Shown here one piece after another: positions 16,673 through 24,467 of a stretch of DNA of 64,000 nt. How positions within the stretch are numbered: the stretch's first letter is position 1; each line of letters starts with the position of its first letter. The notes under the pieces were generated by a model, which saw only the letters and a list, made by a program, of their open reading frames with translations, did not search any database and was not told where the DNA came from. The translations under genes and the position numbers were made by a program. The stretch comes from Chryseobacterium sp. SSA4.19 (GTDB taxonomy: Bacteria; Bacteroidota; Bacteroidia; Flavobacteriales; Weeksellaceae): the NCBI RefSeq assembly GCF_022601875.1, contig NZ_JAKVIP010000001.1, positions 186,001-250,000 of the forward strand. Direction: 5' to 3'.

Positions 16673-17904
16673 AAAATATTATATCCTAAAATTATAGAAG
16701 TATAACTCATTGCTGCACTTTGGGAAGCTTTATTATCTATAATATTAAATTGGCTGTTATATCTCGCTTCAACCATAAATTTATTATTATAAACATAGCC
16801 AGCGCCGAAAGAAAAACTTTCAAATGCAATAACTGACGCCAGGTTTGCTTTATCAAATGTTTGATCATTATAAGCCATATCTATACTTTTTGCTTTTCCA
16901 GATTTTAAATGAAGAGCATTAACATTTGCATTAATAAAGAATTTGGATTTATCATTTAAGTACATATAATGTCTTATTCCTACAGGGAGATTTATAAAAG
17001 AATAAGTATCCATATTTATAGTATATAATTTATCACCCGACGGAATGCTTATTTTTTTATTAGAGTAAAAAGAATATGTGGGCTCAAATATTATTGACCA
17101 TTTATTTTTGTTGAATGGTAATACAAGCTCAGCTTCCAATCCAATTCTAAAATTGGTTTTAGATGGAAATTCACCTGCATTAAGCAAATTTTTTGTTTTT
17201 AAGCCTGAATAAAAGTTGATACCCGGTCTTATAATTAGGTTAAATTTTGCAGAATGCTTTTTTTGTTGAAATTGATTATTTGAATCGTTAAGATTATTTT
17301 GCTGATTATGAGCCATGAAAACTTTTGTCAAGCTATTTGTAGTATAACTTGTTTTAGGAATTATAGCTATAACCTTAGCATCATCTTTAAAAATAAGTTT
17401 TAATTGATTCAAATATGTTTCATTTGTTGCAATTTTAGATTGATTACCTTCCGGATTATATTTTTTATATATTAATTGCTGGATATCAGATTTTGAATCA
17501 GAATAAAAATATTTTGTGGTAGTTTTTTTATACGAGTATAAATTCTTATCACCTGAAACAAGCTCTTTTATAAAAATTGTTTCATTTTGAAATTCAGGCT
17601 CATAAGTGCTGGATAATGCAGTTATATCATCTGAAGAATTATCAACAGGACCTGTGTAGCTTAGATATTTTGCAAAGCCGTAAATTCCAAACTCTTTTAT
17701 TTTATATGGAGTGCCGATTATATCAGAAGATTTATCATCGACTCTATAAATGAAACTTTTAGGATTATCTGACCAATCTAAATTTTTAATTATCACCTCT
17801 TTTTTTTCGCCTTCATTTGTAATTATATAGCCCTTTTCAAATTTTACTTGAGCATAGCTAAAAAATACAAATAAGAATAAGATAATTCCAAGAATTTTTT
17901 TCAT
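16669..17904 (-). CDS. Predicted outer-membrane beta-barrel protein
   Basis: 411 residues. MKKILGIILFLFVFFSYAQ is a signal peptide. The first ~200 residues form a soluble part with repeated Lys/Asp/Tyr-rich beta segments. From about residue 215 the protein has alternating amphipathic beta strands (FNLIIRPGINFYSG, NFRIGLEAELVLPF, FINLPVGIRHYMYL, FSFGAGYVYNNKFMVEARY, TSIILGYNIF), ending in Phe as many outer-membrane barrels do. This is the PorT-like barrel pattern of Bacteroidota. Function unknown. Codon use is lower in GC than its neighbours. A divergent promoter pair lies upstream. Confidence 0.8.
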   Translation of the reverse strand: MKKILGIILFLFVFFSYAQVKFEKGYIITNEGEKKEVIIKNLDWSDNPKSFIYRVDDKSSDIIGTPYKIKEFGIYGFAKYLSYTGPVDNSSDDITALSSTYEPEFQNETIFIKELVSGDKNLYSYKKTTTKYFYSDSKSDIQQLIYKKYNPEGNQSKIATNETYLNQLKLIFKDDAKVIAIIPKTSYTTNSLTKVFMAHNQQNNLNDSNNQFQQKKHSAKFNLIIRPGINFYSGLKTKNLLNAGEFPSKTNFRIGLEAELVLPFNKNKWSIIFEPTYSFYSNKKISIPSGDKLYTINMDTYSFINLPVGIRHYMYLNDKSKFFINANVNALHLKSGKAKSIDMAYNDQTFDKANLASVIAFESFSFGAGYVYNNKFMVEARYNSQFNIIDNKASQSAAMSYTSIILGYNIF

Positions 17905-17928
17905 AGTTGAACGTTTTTAAATTAGGTG

Positions 17929-17956
17929 CAAAAATATAGATAAATAAGTATCTTTG
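17929..17956. promoter_or_regulatory. Divergent -7 promoter elements
   Basis: TATTTTTG on the reverse strand (17929-17936) serves the barrel gene starting at 17904. TATCTTTG on the forward strand (17949-17956) ends only 4 bases before the ATG at 17961, so the forward transcript may be leaderless. Confidence 0.5.
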
Positions 17957-17960
17957 CAAT

Positions 17961-18554
17961 ATGACATTTGTAATTCTGCTTATCTTCTGGGCGCTAATTT
18001 TCTCTCTGTTTTTATCAAAAATAAAAAAGGGAAAAGCTGCTGAATGGGCAAAATTGTTCCGCATTGTTACCATTACTTTTTCGATTTCCATTTTTACTTA
18101 CTGGTTTATCAAGAAAAGTGCTGTTGGTATTGTTGAAGATTCCGTGGCATTACAGGTCATTAATAAACTTCCGCAGCCTCTGGATTTTTATGTGGTGATT
18201 TTAAACGATTCTGATACCGGTAAAATCATTGAAACAAAGCATATCGGAAATATACGTCCTGAATACTACAGAATAGAATACCTGAAAATGGATAAGTCTG
18301 ATGAATACTGGATTGTAGGATATCTGGGAAAGAAAAACCTCGTCTATTTCTCACAGCACGCTCTTCCGAATAAAAATATAGATCAGATTATTGAAATTCA
18401 GAATTACATCAATCAAAGCGTAAAGCTCTCCGATCTGGCTAAAAAGCAGGTGGAAGCCTATAATTATGAAAATATAAAAGTGGGAATCTGGATCACTTTG
18501 GATTTTCTCCTGTTATTTCTGAATGTGGTATTGTTAATCAGAAGAAAAAAATAA
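17961..18554 (+). CDS. Membrane protein of unknown function
   Basis: 197 residues. Two N-terminal membrane segments (FVILLIFWALIFSLFL and IVTITFSISIFTYWFI) are separated by a basic loop. A soluble region of about 110 residues with a beta-rich start follows (INKLPQPLDFYVVILNDSDTGKIIETKHIGNIRPEYYRIEYLKMD). The protein ends with a C-terminal membrane helix (VGIWITLDFLLLFLNVVLLI) and a basic tail. No motif is recognised. No other in-frame ATG lies near the start, so the very short distance to the promoter element stands. It is a single-gene unit ended by a strong terminator. Confidence 0.7.
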   Translation: MTFVILLIFWALIFSLFLSKIKKGKAAEWAKLFRIVTITFSISIFTYWFIKKSAVGIVEDSVALQVINKLPQPLDFYVVILNDSDTGKIIETKHIGNIRPEYYRIEYLKMDKSDEYWIVGYLGKKNLVYFSQHALPNKNIDQIIEIQNYINQSVKLSDLAKKQVEAYNYENIKVGIWITLDFLLLFLNVVLLIRRKK

Positions 18555-18587
18555 GCTTCCGGCTTGCAAAGCAAGCCGGAAGCTTAT
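18551..18587. terminator. Strong bidirectional terminator
   Basis: A perfect 17-base stem (ATAAGCTTCCGGCTTGC and its complement) with a 3-base loop AAA overlaps the stop codon at 18552-18554. It is the longest perfect housekeeping terminator stem in the window and can stop transcription from both sides. Confidence 0.88.
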
Positions 18588-18672
18588 TTACATTTAAACT
18601 GAGATGAACCAAGCCGACAGACTTAAGATTCTTTCCCATATCTTTTTGACAGATTTTTAAAATGAATAAGCC

Positions 18673-19563
18673 CTAAAATAAGGTTCCTGTACTTTCTGTT
18701 ACCATTTTTGGAATGTGAAGATCTGTATTCCATTTTTTATTGATCTCTCTGATAAAGTGAGCGAATAAAAGCGGAGATGCGGCTTCAATATCCTGATGAA
18801 TAAAAAAAGAGATATTCCGCAGGCCCTGTTCTTTCCATTGGGTCAGGCGTTCCACCCAGCTGTCAAGTCTGCGGTAATCAGTTTCGGTATTGGCGGCTAC
18901 ATAGCGGATGAAAATATCAGGTGTGGTGAGGCGCATGTGAAGAACGTCCCTTCTGCCTGCCGTATCTACAATAATATGGGTGATCTTATGCTTCTTAAAG
19001 AGTTCGCATGTAGTATTGAACATATTTTCATCTGTAAACCACTCTATATTTCTCAGTTCTATCGCCAAAGGCACTTCCTCCGGCCATTCCTTAACAAATT
19101 TTTCCAGTCTTTCATAATCTTTTGGCTGGAAATTGTCGTGGAGCTGCAGAAAAGCCATTCCTAATTTTTCTTCAAAATTCATAATGGAGGTAGCAAACTG
19201 GGTTACCGGATCGGTTACATCAATAAGCCTTCTGAAATGGGAAATCGTATTGGGGATTTTCGGGAAAAACTTAAAGTCTTCAGGCGTTTTCTCTTTCCAG
19301 GTGTGAATCTGTGCAGGAGCCGGCATTCCATAAAAAGTGGCATTCAGCTCTATGGAATTGAATTGCGTAGCATAATAGGAAAGTTCATCCTTTGTTCCTT
19401 TAGGATAGAAGCCTTTCAGGTCTGTTTTACTCCATTTGGCACACCCGATTGAGATATAACCAAGACCTTTTGTATTACTGCTCAGAACATTCTTTGTATC
19501 AGGATGGTCTTGAGGCAATGTAAAATCGATGTTAGAGGAATCTTCCAGTTTTCCGAATTTCAT
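18673..19563 (-). CDS. DUF72 family protein
   Basis: 296 residues. The DUF72 (YecE-like) TIM-barrel pattern is clear: YISIGCAKWSKTDLKGFYP, then YYATQFNSIELNATFYGMP near residue 70, then FKFFPKIPNTISH, AFLQLHDNFQP, PLAIELRNIEW and a C-terminal FFIHQDIEAASPLLFAHF. Biochemical function is unknown; relatives have been linked to iron-sulfur or DNA-repair contexts without proof. It is cytosolic and forms a single-gene unit on the reverse strand. Confidence 0.9.
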   Translation of the reverse strand: MKFGKLEDSSNIDFTLPQDHPDTKNVLSSNTKGLGYISIGCAKWSKTDLKGFYPKGTKDELSYYATQFNSIELNATFYGMPAPAQIHTWKEKTPEDFKFFPKIPNTISHFRRLIDVTDPVTQFATSIMNFEEKLGMAFLQLHDNFQPKDYERLEKFVKEWPEEVPLAIELRNIEWFTDENMFNTTCELFKKHKITHIIVDTAGRRDVLHMRLTTPDIFIRYVAANTETDYRRLDSWVERLTQWKEQGLRNISFFIHQDIEAASPLLFAHFIREINKKWNTDLHIPKMVTESTGTLF

Positions 19564-19663
19564 ATGTTTGTGAAGTCTTAAGTAATTAAGTGTTCTAACA
19601 AATATAAAACAAAAACTACAGAAAATTTCTGTAGTTGGTCTTTAATGTTTTCGATACTATTCA

Positions 19664-19864
19664 TTAGTCACCGGATTCAAGCTCAAATATATCTTCCACT
19701 TTTTTATTAAAATGTTTGGCAATCTTTAATGCGAGTACTGTAGAAGGTACATATTTTCCGGCTTCCATCGCATTAATGGTCTGCCTTGAAACACCGATTG
19801 TTTTTGCGAGATCTTCCTGTGTGATATTTCTTACAGCTCTTTCAATTTTAATGGTATTCTTCAT
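19664..19864 (-). CDS. Small XRE-family regulator
   Basis: 66 residues consisting of one Cro/CI-type helix-turn-helix: NITQEDLAKTIGVSRQTINAMEAGKYVPSTVLALKIAKHFN, followed by KKVEDIFELE, the standard end of this small subfamily. It has no sensing domain. The start overlaps the membrane-protein gene upstream by 4 bases (ATGA), so the pair is translationally coupled. A palindrome (20351-20369) upstream of the pair is a candidate binding site. Similar two-gene pairs of a small XRE regulator with a membrane protein are common in Firmicutes and Bacteroidota. Confidence 0.92.
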   Translation of the reverse strand: MKNTIKIERAVRNITQEDLAKTIGVSRQTINAMEAGKYVPSTVLALKIAKHFNKKVEDIFELESGD

Positions 19865-20316
19865 TTTTTAAGCAGTAAATAATTAAACCTTAAAATGTAA
19901 AAAATCAGAGGCAGAAACATCATCAGAATCATGGCAGTAAAGAAAAGCATTCCGAAAACCGTTAAAAATAAAATCAGAAGAATAGAGTAGGTCGCAATAA
20001 GACTCCAAAATACTGATTTCAAACGAAGGCTCGAAATATACTCATCTTCAATTTGTTCTTTTGAGAATCCTACAAGTATTCCTCCTATAACTGTTAAGAT
20101 TCCAAAAAGATTCGGAAAAAAATCTATTGCTGTATTTTTAAACAGTCCTGTCTCTTCATTGCTTAAAGGAAATCCTGAATTGTAGAAAACAGGTAAAGAT
20201 ACTTCCGGAAAATGGATTATATTCGAAAGTGATAAGAGTCCTAAAATAAATGATGGAATAAAAATAAACCAGCCAATTCTTTTATAGCGGTTAGGAAAAA
20301 GTTTCATTGTATTCAT
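19861..20316 (-). CDS. Small membrane protein paired with the XRE regulator
   Basis: 151 residues with four predicted membrane segments, near 14-34, 70-85, 105-125 and 128-147. Polar loops contain FPEVSLPVFYNSGFPLSNEE. No motif is recognised. An internal ATG three codons on (MKLFPN) is an alternative start. It heads the unit, with the regulator overlapping its end. The pairing suggests the regulator controls this membrane protein and itself; the physiological role is unknown. Confidence 0.75.
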   Translation of the reverse strand: MNTMKLFPNRYKRIGWFIFIPSFILGLLSLSNIIHFPEVSLPVFYNSGFPLSNEETGLFKNTAIDFFPNLFGILTVIGGILVGFSKEQIEDEYISSLRLKSVFWSLIATYSILLILFLTVFGMLFFTAMILMMFLPLIFYILRFNYLLLKK

Positions 20317-20350
20317 ATCTGTAATTTTTAATTATGTAAATGTAATAAAT

Positions 20351-20369
20351 ACTTTACAATATGTAAAGT
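20351..20369. promoter_or_regulatory. Palindromic candidate operator
   Basis: ACTTTACA-ATA-TGTAAAGT is a perfect 8+8 inverted repeat located 35 bases upstream of the membrane-protein start at 20316 (reverse strand). Further TTTACA/TGTAAA half-sites lie on both sides (near 20336 and 20375). This position and symmetry fit an autoregulatory site for the small XRE protein. Confidence 0.5.
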
Positions 20370-20394
20370 TTATTTTACATTTGTTTGGAAAATA

Positions 20395-20422
20395 AAAACC
20401 ATAACATAAAGGCTATGGTTTT
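20395..20422 (-). terminator. Intrinsic terminator after nrdA
   Basis: On the reverse strand a 9-base stem AAAACCATA / TATGGTTTT with a 10-base loop is followed by TTATTTT. It lies 28 bases after the nrdA stop at 20450. Confidence 0.8.
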
Positions 20423-20449
20423 AGAATGTATTTTAAATATTGTTTATGA

Positions 20450-22108
20450 CTAAGCTTCACATGCAGAACAAGTAACAAAATTTACCATCATTTCTTTAGA
20501 AACAGAAGAACTTCTCTGATAGTAAAGGGTTTTTACTCCTTTTTTCCATGCTTCGATATACAGATAGTTTACATCTTTTACAGGCATGGTAGAAGGGATC
20601 TGCAGGTTCAACGACTGAGCCTGATCGATGTATTGCTGTCTTTGGGCGGCCTGTGAAATAATTTCCATTGGGGAAATTTCTCTGAACGTTTTAAATACTG
20701 CTTTTTCTTCGTCAGTTAATTCTTTCAGATGTTGTACGGAACCGTGGTTCAGCATAATGGTTCTCCATGTCTCTTCATTGTCAAGACCTTTATCACTAAG
20801 GAGTTTTGCCAGGTATTTATTCTTACGCATGAAATTTCCTTTGGCAAGACCGGCTTTATAATAATTGGAGGCAAATGGCTCGATTCCCGGAGATGTCTGT
20901 CCTAAAATTGCGGAGCTTGAAGTGGTAGGAGCAATGGCCATTACCGTTGTATTTCTCATTCCGTATCCTTTCAACAGTTCCGGCTCTCCGTAAATATTAG
21001 CCAGTTCTTTCGAAGCAATATCTGCCTGTGTCCTGATGTGTTTGAAAGCTCTTGCATTAAACTGCGTGGCCTCAAAACTTTCAAAAGGAATCATATTTTT
21101 CTGTAAGTAAGAATGGTAACCCAAAACTCCCAAACCAAGGGCTCTGTGACGCATGGCAAAGTCTCTTGCTCCTTTCAGGTAATAATTTCCTTCGGTTTTT
21201 TCGATAAATTCAGACAAAACAGCGTCAAGGAAATAGATTGCCAATTGTACCGCGTTGGTATCTTTCCACTCATCGTACAATTCAAGGTTCATAGATGATA
21301 AACAGCAGATGAAAGATTCCTCTCTTGTAGAAGGAAGCATAATTTCCGAACAAAGATTACTTGCATTCACGGTTAATCCGAGATCTTTATATACCTGAGG
21401 TTTGTTTCTGTTTACGTTATCCGTAAAGAAAATATAAGGAAGACCTTTCTGCTGGCGGCTTTCTAAAACCCTTGCCCAGATTTTACGTTTATCGGCATCA
21501 CCGTCAATCATATCCTGCATCCAGTAATCAGGTACACAAATTCCGGTAAAAAGGTTCTGAATCGGGCTTCCGATATCTTTAATGGATAAAAACTCTTCAA
21601 TATCACCGTGGTCAACGTCCAGATAGGCTGCAAAAGCTCCTCTTCTTACACCACCTTGTGAAACAACGTCCATAGAAGTGTCAAACAATTTCATAAACGA
21701 AACGGCTCCTGAAGATTTACCGTTATCGGTTACAGCTGTTCCTCTGTTACGAAGTTCCCCGAAATACCCAGAAGTTCCGCCTCCGATTTTCGTCTGCATA
21801 ATCACTTCACCCATTTTGTGGGTAATTCCTTCAATGCTGTCTGGAATATGAACATTGAAACAGGAGATTGGAAGACCTCTCTGCGTTCCCATATTCGCCC
21901 AAACCGGAGAAGAAAAACTGATCCAGCCTTTCATGATCATCTCTTTGAAAGCCGGCTGAAGTTCAGGTTTGTATAATTTTTTTGCTGCAGCGGTCGTGAT
22001 TCTGTCAATAGCGCCGTCTACGGTTTCTCCTTTAAGAAGGTAGCCTCTGTTAAGCATTTGCTCAGACTCTTCATTGAGCCACCATATATTGTTGTTTTGT
22101 TCGTCCAT
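20450..22108 (-). CDS. nrdA: Ribonucleoside-diphosphate reductase, large (alpha) subunit
   Basis: 552 residues. It reduces ribonucleoside diphosphates to deoxy forms with the NrdB radical subunit. The active-site and redox cysteines are visible: LPISCFNVHI, ASNLCSEIMLPS and ICCLSSMNLE. The C-terminal shuttle pair is CSACEA. Other family marks are KIGGGTSGYFGELR and APTTSSSAILGQTSPGIEP. The length is short because the N-terminal ATP-cone domain is missing: the protein starts directly at IWWLNEESEQML. nrdB lies upstream on the same strand with a 169-base gap containing a hairpin. Confidence 0.96.
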   Translation of the reverse strand: MDEQNNNIWWLNEESEQMLNRGYLLKGETVDGAIDRITTAAAKKLYKPELQPAFKEMIMKGWISFSSPVWANMGTQRGLPISCFNVHIPDSIEGITHKMGEVIMQTKIGGGTSGYFGELRNRGTAVTDNGKSSGAVSFMKLFDTSMDVVSQGGVRRGAFAAYLDVDHGDIEEFLSIKDIGSPIQNLFTGICVPDYWMQDMIDGDADKRKIWARVLESRQQKGLPYIFFTDNVNRNKPQVYKDLGLTVNASNLCSEIMLPSTREESFICCLSSMNLELYDEWKDTNAVQLAIYFLDAVLSEFIEKTEGNYYLKGARDFAMRHRALGLGVLGYHSYLQKNMIPFESFEATQFNARAFKHIRTQADIASKELANIYGEPELLKGYGMRNTTVMAIAPTTSSSAILGQTSPGIEPFASNYYKAGLAKGNFMRKNKYLAKLLSDKGLDNEETWRTIMLNHGSVQHLKELTDEEKAVFKTFREISPMEIISQAAQRQQYIDQAQSLNLQIPSTMPVKDVNYLYIEAWKKGVKTLYYQRSSSVSKEMMVNFVTCSACEA

Positions 22109-22123
22109 AGATGTTATATTTTC

Positions 22124-22154
22124 GAATTCCGAAGTACGTTTGATACTCCGGAAT
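22124..22154 (-). promoter_or_regulatory. Hairpin in the nrdB-nrdA leader
   Basis: On the coding (reverse) strand the RNA can form a 12-base stem (AATTCCGGAGTA with TACTTCGGAATT, one G-U pair) and a 7-base loop, ending about 15 bases before the nrdA ATG. There is no T run, so it is not a terminator. It may tune nrdA translation or mRNA stability, or be a protein site. TACTCCGGAATT recurs at 23530-23541, upstream of nrdB. Confidence 0.5.
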
Positions 22155-22277
22155 TTTGTATTTATGATTTTAATGAATAATGATTTTAATCATTTAAATG
22201 TTTCGACAATTTTTAATACACAAGTTTTTGCTAACTGTTTGCCGCCTGCATTTAAATAAAATTTAGAGGGATTTTAA

Positions 22278-23252
22278 TTAAAACAGATCATTCGCTGTAA
22301 TGCTCTTGTCATGCTTCGTGTAATCCACAGGTCTCTTTGCAAAGAAATCGTCCATGGAATTGGCGAAAACTTCTTCTTCAAACCATTTCATCGGACTGTA
22401 TTGTTCTGCAGTGGTGTTATAGCGTTTTTCCATATTGATTTTTTCCAGACTTTCATCAACACGGTATTTCATAAAGTTGATCAGATCCTGTTTAGAGAAT
22501 TTATCCAGTTCACCCAGTTCAAAAATCCATTCAAGGATTTCGCCTTCCAGTTCAACGGACTGATCTACCAAAGTATAAATATCTTCAATGTCAGAGTCTG
22601 TTAAAAGATCCGGCTGCTCTTCACGGATTTTATTGATCAGGTAGATGCCTCCGTTTGCATGGATCTGCTCGTCAACGGAAGTCCAGGCAATAATATTAGA
22701 GACATTTTTCATAAACCCTTTAAACCTTGTGAATGAAAGGATGATTGCAAACTGAGAAAACAGCGATACATTTTCAATAAGGATACTGAACAATAGAAGC
22801 GAAGAAACATATTCTTTAGGAGTTGCCGAATTGGCATGCTTAAGAACATTGGATAAGAAATCGATTCTCTTCTTTAAGGCAGGAACTTCTACCACATGGG
22901 TAAATTCCTGGTTATAGCCTAATACTTCCAGCAATCTGGAATAGGCCTCCGAATGACGGAATTCACATTCTGCAAATGTAGAACCCAAACCATTCAGCTC
23001 AGGCTTCGGCAGATGGTTGTATAGGTTTCCCCAAAAAGATTTTACAGAAACTTCAATCTGGGCAATCGCCAAAAGTGCGTTTTTTACAGCATGTTTTTCG
23101 TGTGGCTCAAGCTGCGACTGAAAATCCTGGACATCCGCAGTAAAGTCCACTTCCGAATGTACCCAGAATGATTTGTTGATAGCCTCCACAAACTGAAGGA
23201 CCTCAGGATATTCAAATGGCTTATAACTTACTCTCTTATCAAAAATTCCCAT
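22278..23252 (-). CDS. nrdB: Ribonucleoside-diphosphate reductase, small (beta) subunit
   Basis: 324 residues. The ferritin-like radical subunit of class I ribonucleotide reductase. The dimetal ligands can be traced: Asp in EVDFTAD, Glu and His in ECEFRHSEAY (the Tyr at the radical position is present), Glu in ILIENVSLF, and Glu/His in SVDEQIHANGG. The C-terminal tail (DYTKHDKSITANDLF) would bind NrdA. No N-terminal ATP-cone is fused, unlike some flavobacterial class Id subunits. Metal content (Fe or Mn) cannot be read from sequence. It is the first gene of the nrdB-nrdA unit, with a TAACTTTG element about 135 bases upstream. Confidence 0.96.
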   Translation of the reverse strand: MGIFDKRVSYKPFEYPEVLQFVEAINKSFWVHSEVDFTADVQDFQSQLEPHEKHAVKNALLAIAQIEVSVKSFWGNLYNHLPKPELNGLGSTFAECEFRHSEAYSRLLEVLGYNQEFTHVVEVPALKKRIDFLSNVLKHANSATPKEYVSSLLLFSILIENVSLFSQFAIILSFTRFKGFMKNVSNIIAWTSVDEQIHANGGIYLINKIREEQPDLLTDSDIEDIYTLVDQSVELEGEILEWIFELGELDKFSKQDLINFMKYRVDESLEKINMEKRYNTTAEQYSPMKWFEEEVFANSMDDFFAKRPVDYTKHDKSITANDLF

Positions 23253-23678
23253 ATGTAGAAGGTCTTAAATTAAATACTGCATTAAAGTGAATATGCTCAA
23301 AAATACCCAACAGTTTGACTGTTTGATGCTTACGGATCAAGATGGCTATCCTGAACTATTTTAGACATATCCTTAATGAACAAGTACAAAGTTAGACAAC
23401 AGGAACTGTATTTGAAAGTACGAAACACTAAATGACTGAATTTTAACCTTAAAAGTTTTCCACATTTACATGAATGCCGCTTAGATATTGACTTACACAG
23501 GATTATTGTAAAAAAATATACATTATAAGTACTCCGGAATTAAACAATATTTTATAATCATCTGTTAATAAGAAGGAATACTATTAAACAATAGTTCATG
23601 TAAAGAAATTTTCATTCTTGTAACAAATCGGAAGTATCATCTACTTATTACGTATAAACATCATATATATTATCATTA
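23253..23678. other. 426-base divergent intergenic region
   Basis: The region separates nrdB (reverse) from the ABC exporter operon (forward). It holds a reverse-strand TAACTTTG element at 23387-23394 and a 12-mer TACTCCGGAATT at 23530-23541 that is repeated in the nrdA leader. I see no open frame, RNA gene or clear NrdR-type box pair. Confidence 0.5.
23387..23394 (-). promoter_or_regulatory. Candidate -7 promoter element of nrdB-nrdA
   Basis: TAACTTTG on the reverse strand, a full match to TAnnTTTG, about 135 bases upstream of the nrdB ATG. No spaced TTG was found. Confidence 0.5.
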
Positions 23679-24368
23679 ATGCTAATAATTCAGGATCTGC
23701 ATAAATCGTACGACACAGGAAAAAGCAAGCTTCATGTTCTGAAGGGAATTAATCTTAATATTTCCGAAGGTGAGTTTGTTTCGATTATGGGAAGTTCCGG
23801 TTCCGGAAAATCCACACTGCTTAATATTATTGGTATTCTTGATGAGAAAGATTCCGGTATTTATGAACTGGATAATGTCCCGATTGAACATTTATCCGAA
23901 GTAAAAGCGGCAGAATACAGAAGTAAGTTTTTAGGTTTTATTTTCCAGTCTTTTAATCTTATCGGATATAAAACGGCACTGGATAATGTTGCGTTACCTT
24001 TATATTACCAGAACGTACCAAGAAAAGAACGCGAAAGAAAAGCAATGGAATATCTTGAAAAAGTAGGTCTGGCACAATGGGCGGGCCATTTGCCGAATGA
24101 ATTGTCGGGAGGCCAGAAACAGAGAGTTGCCATTGCCAGGGCGTTAATCACAGATCCTAAGGTGGTGCTTGCCGATGAGCCTACGGGAGCTTTGGACTCT
24201 AAAACGACGCATGACATCATGAAGCTTCTTCAGGATATCAATAACGAAGGGAAAACAATTATTGTGGTGACCCATGAGCCTGATGTAGCTGCCCAGACCA
24301 AAAGGAATGTGATCCTTCGTGATGGTATTATTGAAAGTGATGAATTCATCAAGCAACTGGTTTTATAA
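23679..24368 (+). CDS. ABC transporter ATP-binding protein (MacB/LolD type)
   Basis: 229 residues. Walker A GSSGSGKSTLLN (near residue 38), Q-loop FIFQSFNLIG, signature LSGGQKQRVAIARAL, Walker B VVLADEPTGALD and the H-loop VVTHEPDVA are all intact. The spacing and the DEPTGALD motif are those of the MacB/LolD/FtsE group that power extracytoplasmic permeases with FtsX domains. It is the first gene of a four-gene unit with two permeases and an HlyD-like adaptor, together a predicted MacAB-like exporter or a lipoprotein/peptide extruder. No TolC-like gene is included. Confidence 0.94.
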   Translation: MLIIQDLHKSYDTGKSKLHVLKGINLNISEGEFVSIMGSSGSGKSTLLNIIGILDEKDSGIYELDNVPIEHLSEVKAAEYRSKFLGFIFQSFNLIGYKTALDNVALPLYYQNVPRKERERKAMEYLEKVGLAQWAGHLPNELSGGQKQRVAIARALITDPKVVLADEPTGALDSKTTHDIMKLLQDINNEGKTIIVVTHEPDVAAQTKRNVILRDGIIESDEFIKQLVL

Positions 24369-24467
24369 GCAAATTGTACACATTCAGTTGGGCTTTGAAG
24401 AGAATCTTAAAGAAAGAATTGATATTGTAATAAATCTGTTTTACAATATTAAAAAAAAATAAAAACT

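Noticed and set aside
22278..23252. NrdB as a Tyr-less radical subunit
   Set aside because: The Tyr is present in ECEFRHSEAY at the normal position, so only metal identity stays open.
23253..23678. NrdR-box pair upstream of nrdB
   Set aside because: I looked for tandem ACACTATATnTnGTGT-like boxes and found none; only a shared 12-mer that does not fit NrdR.
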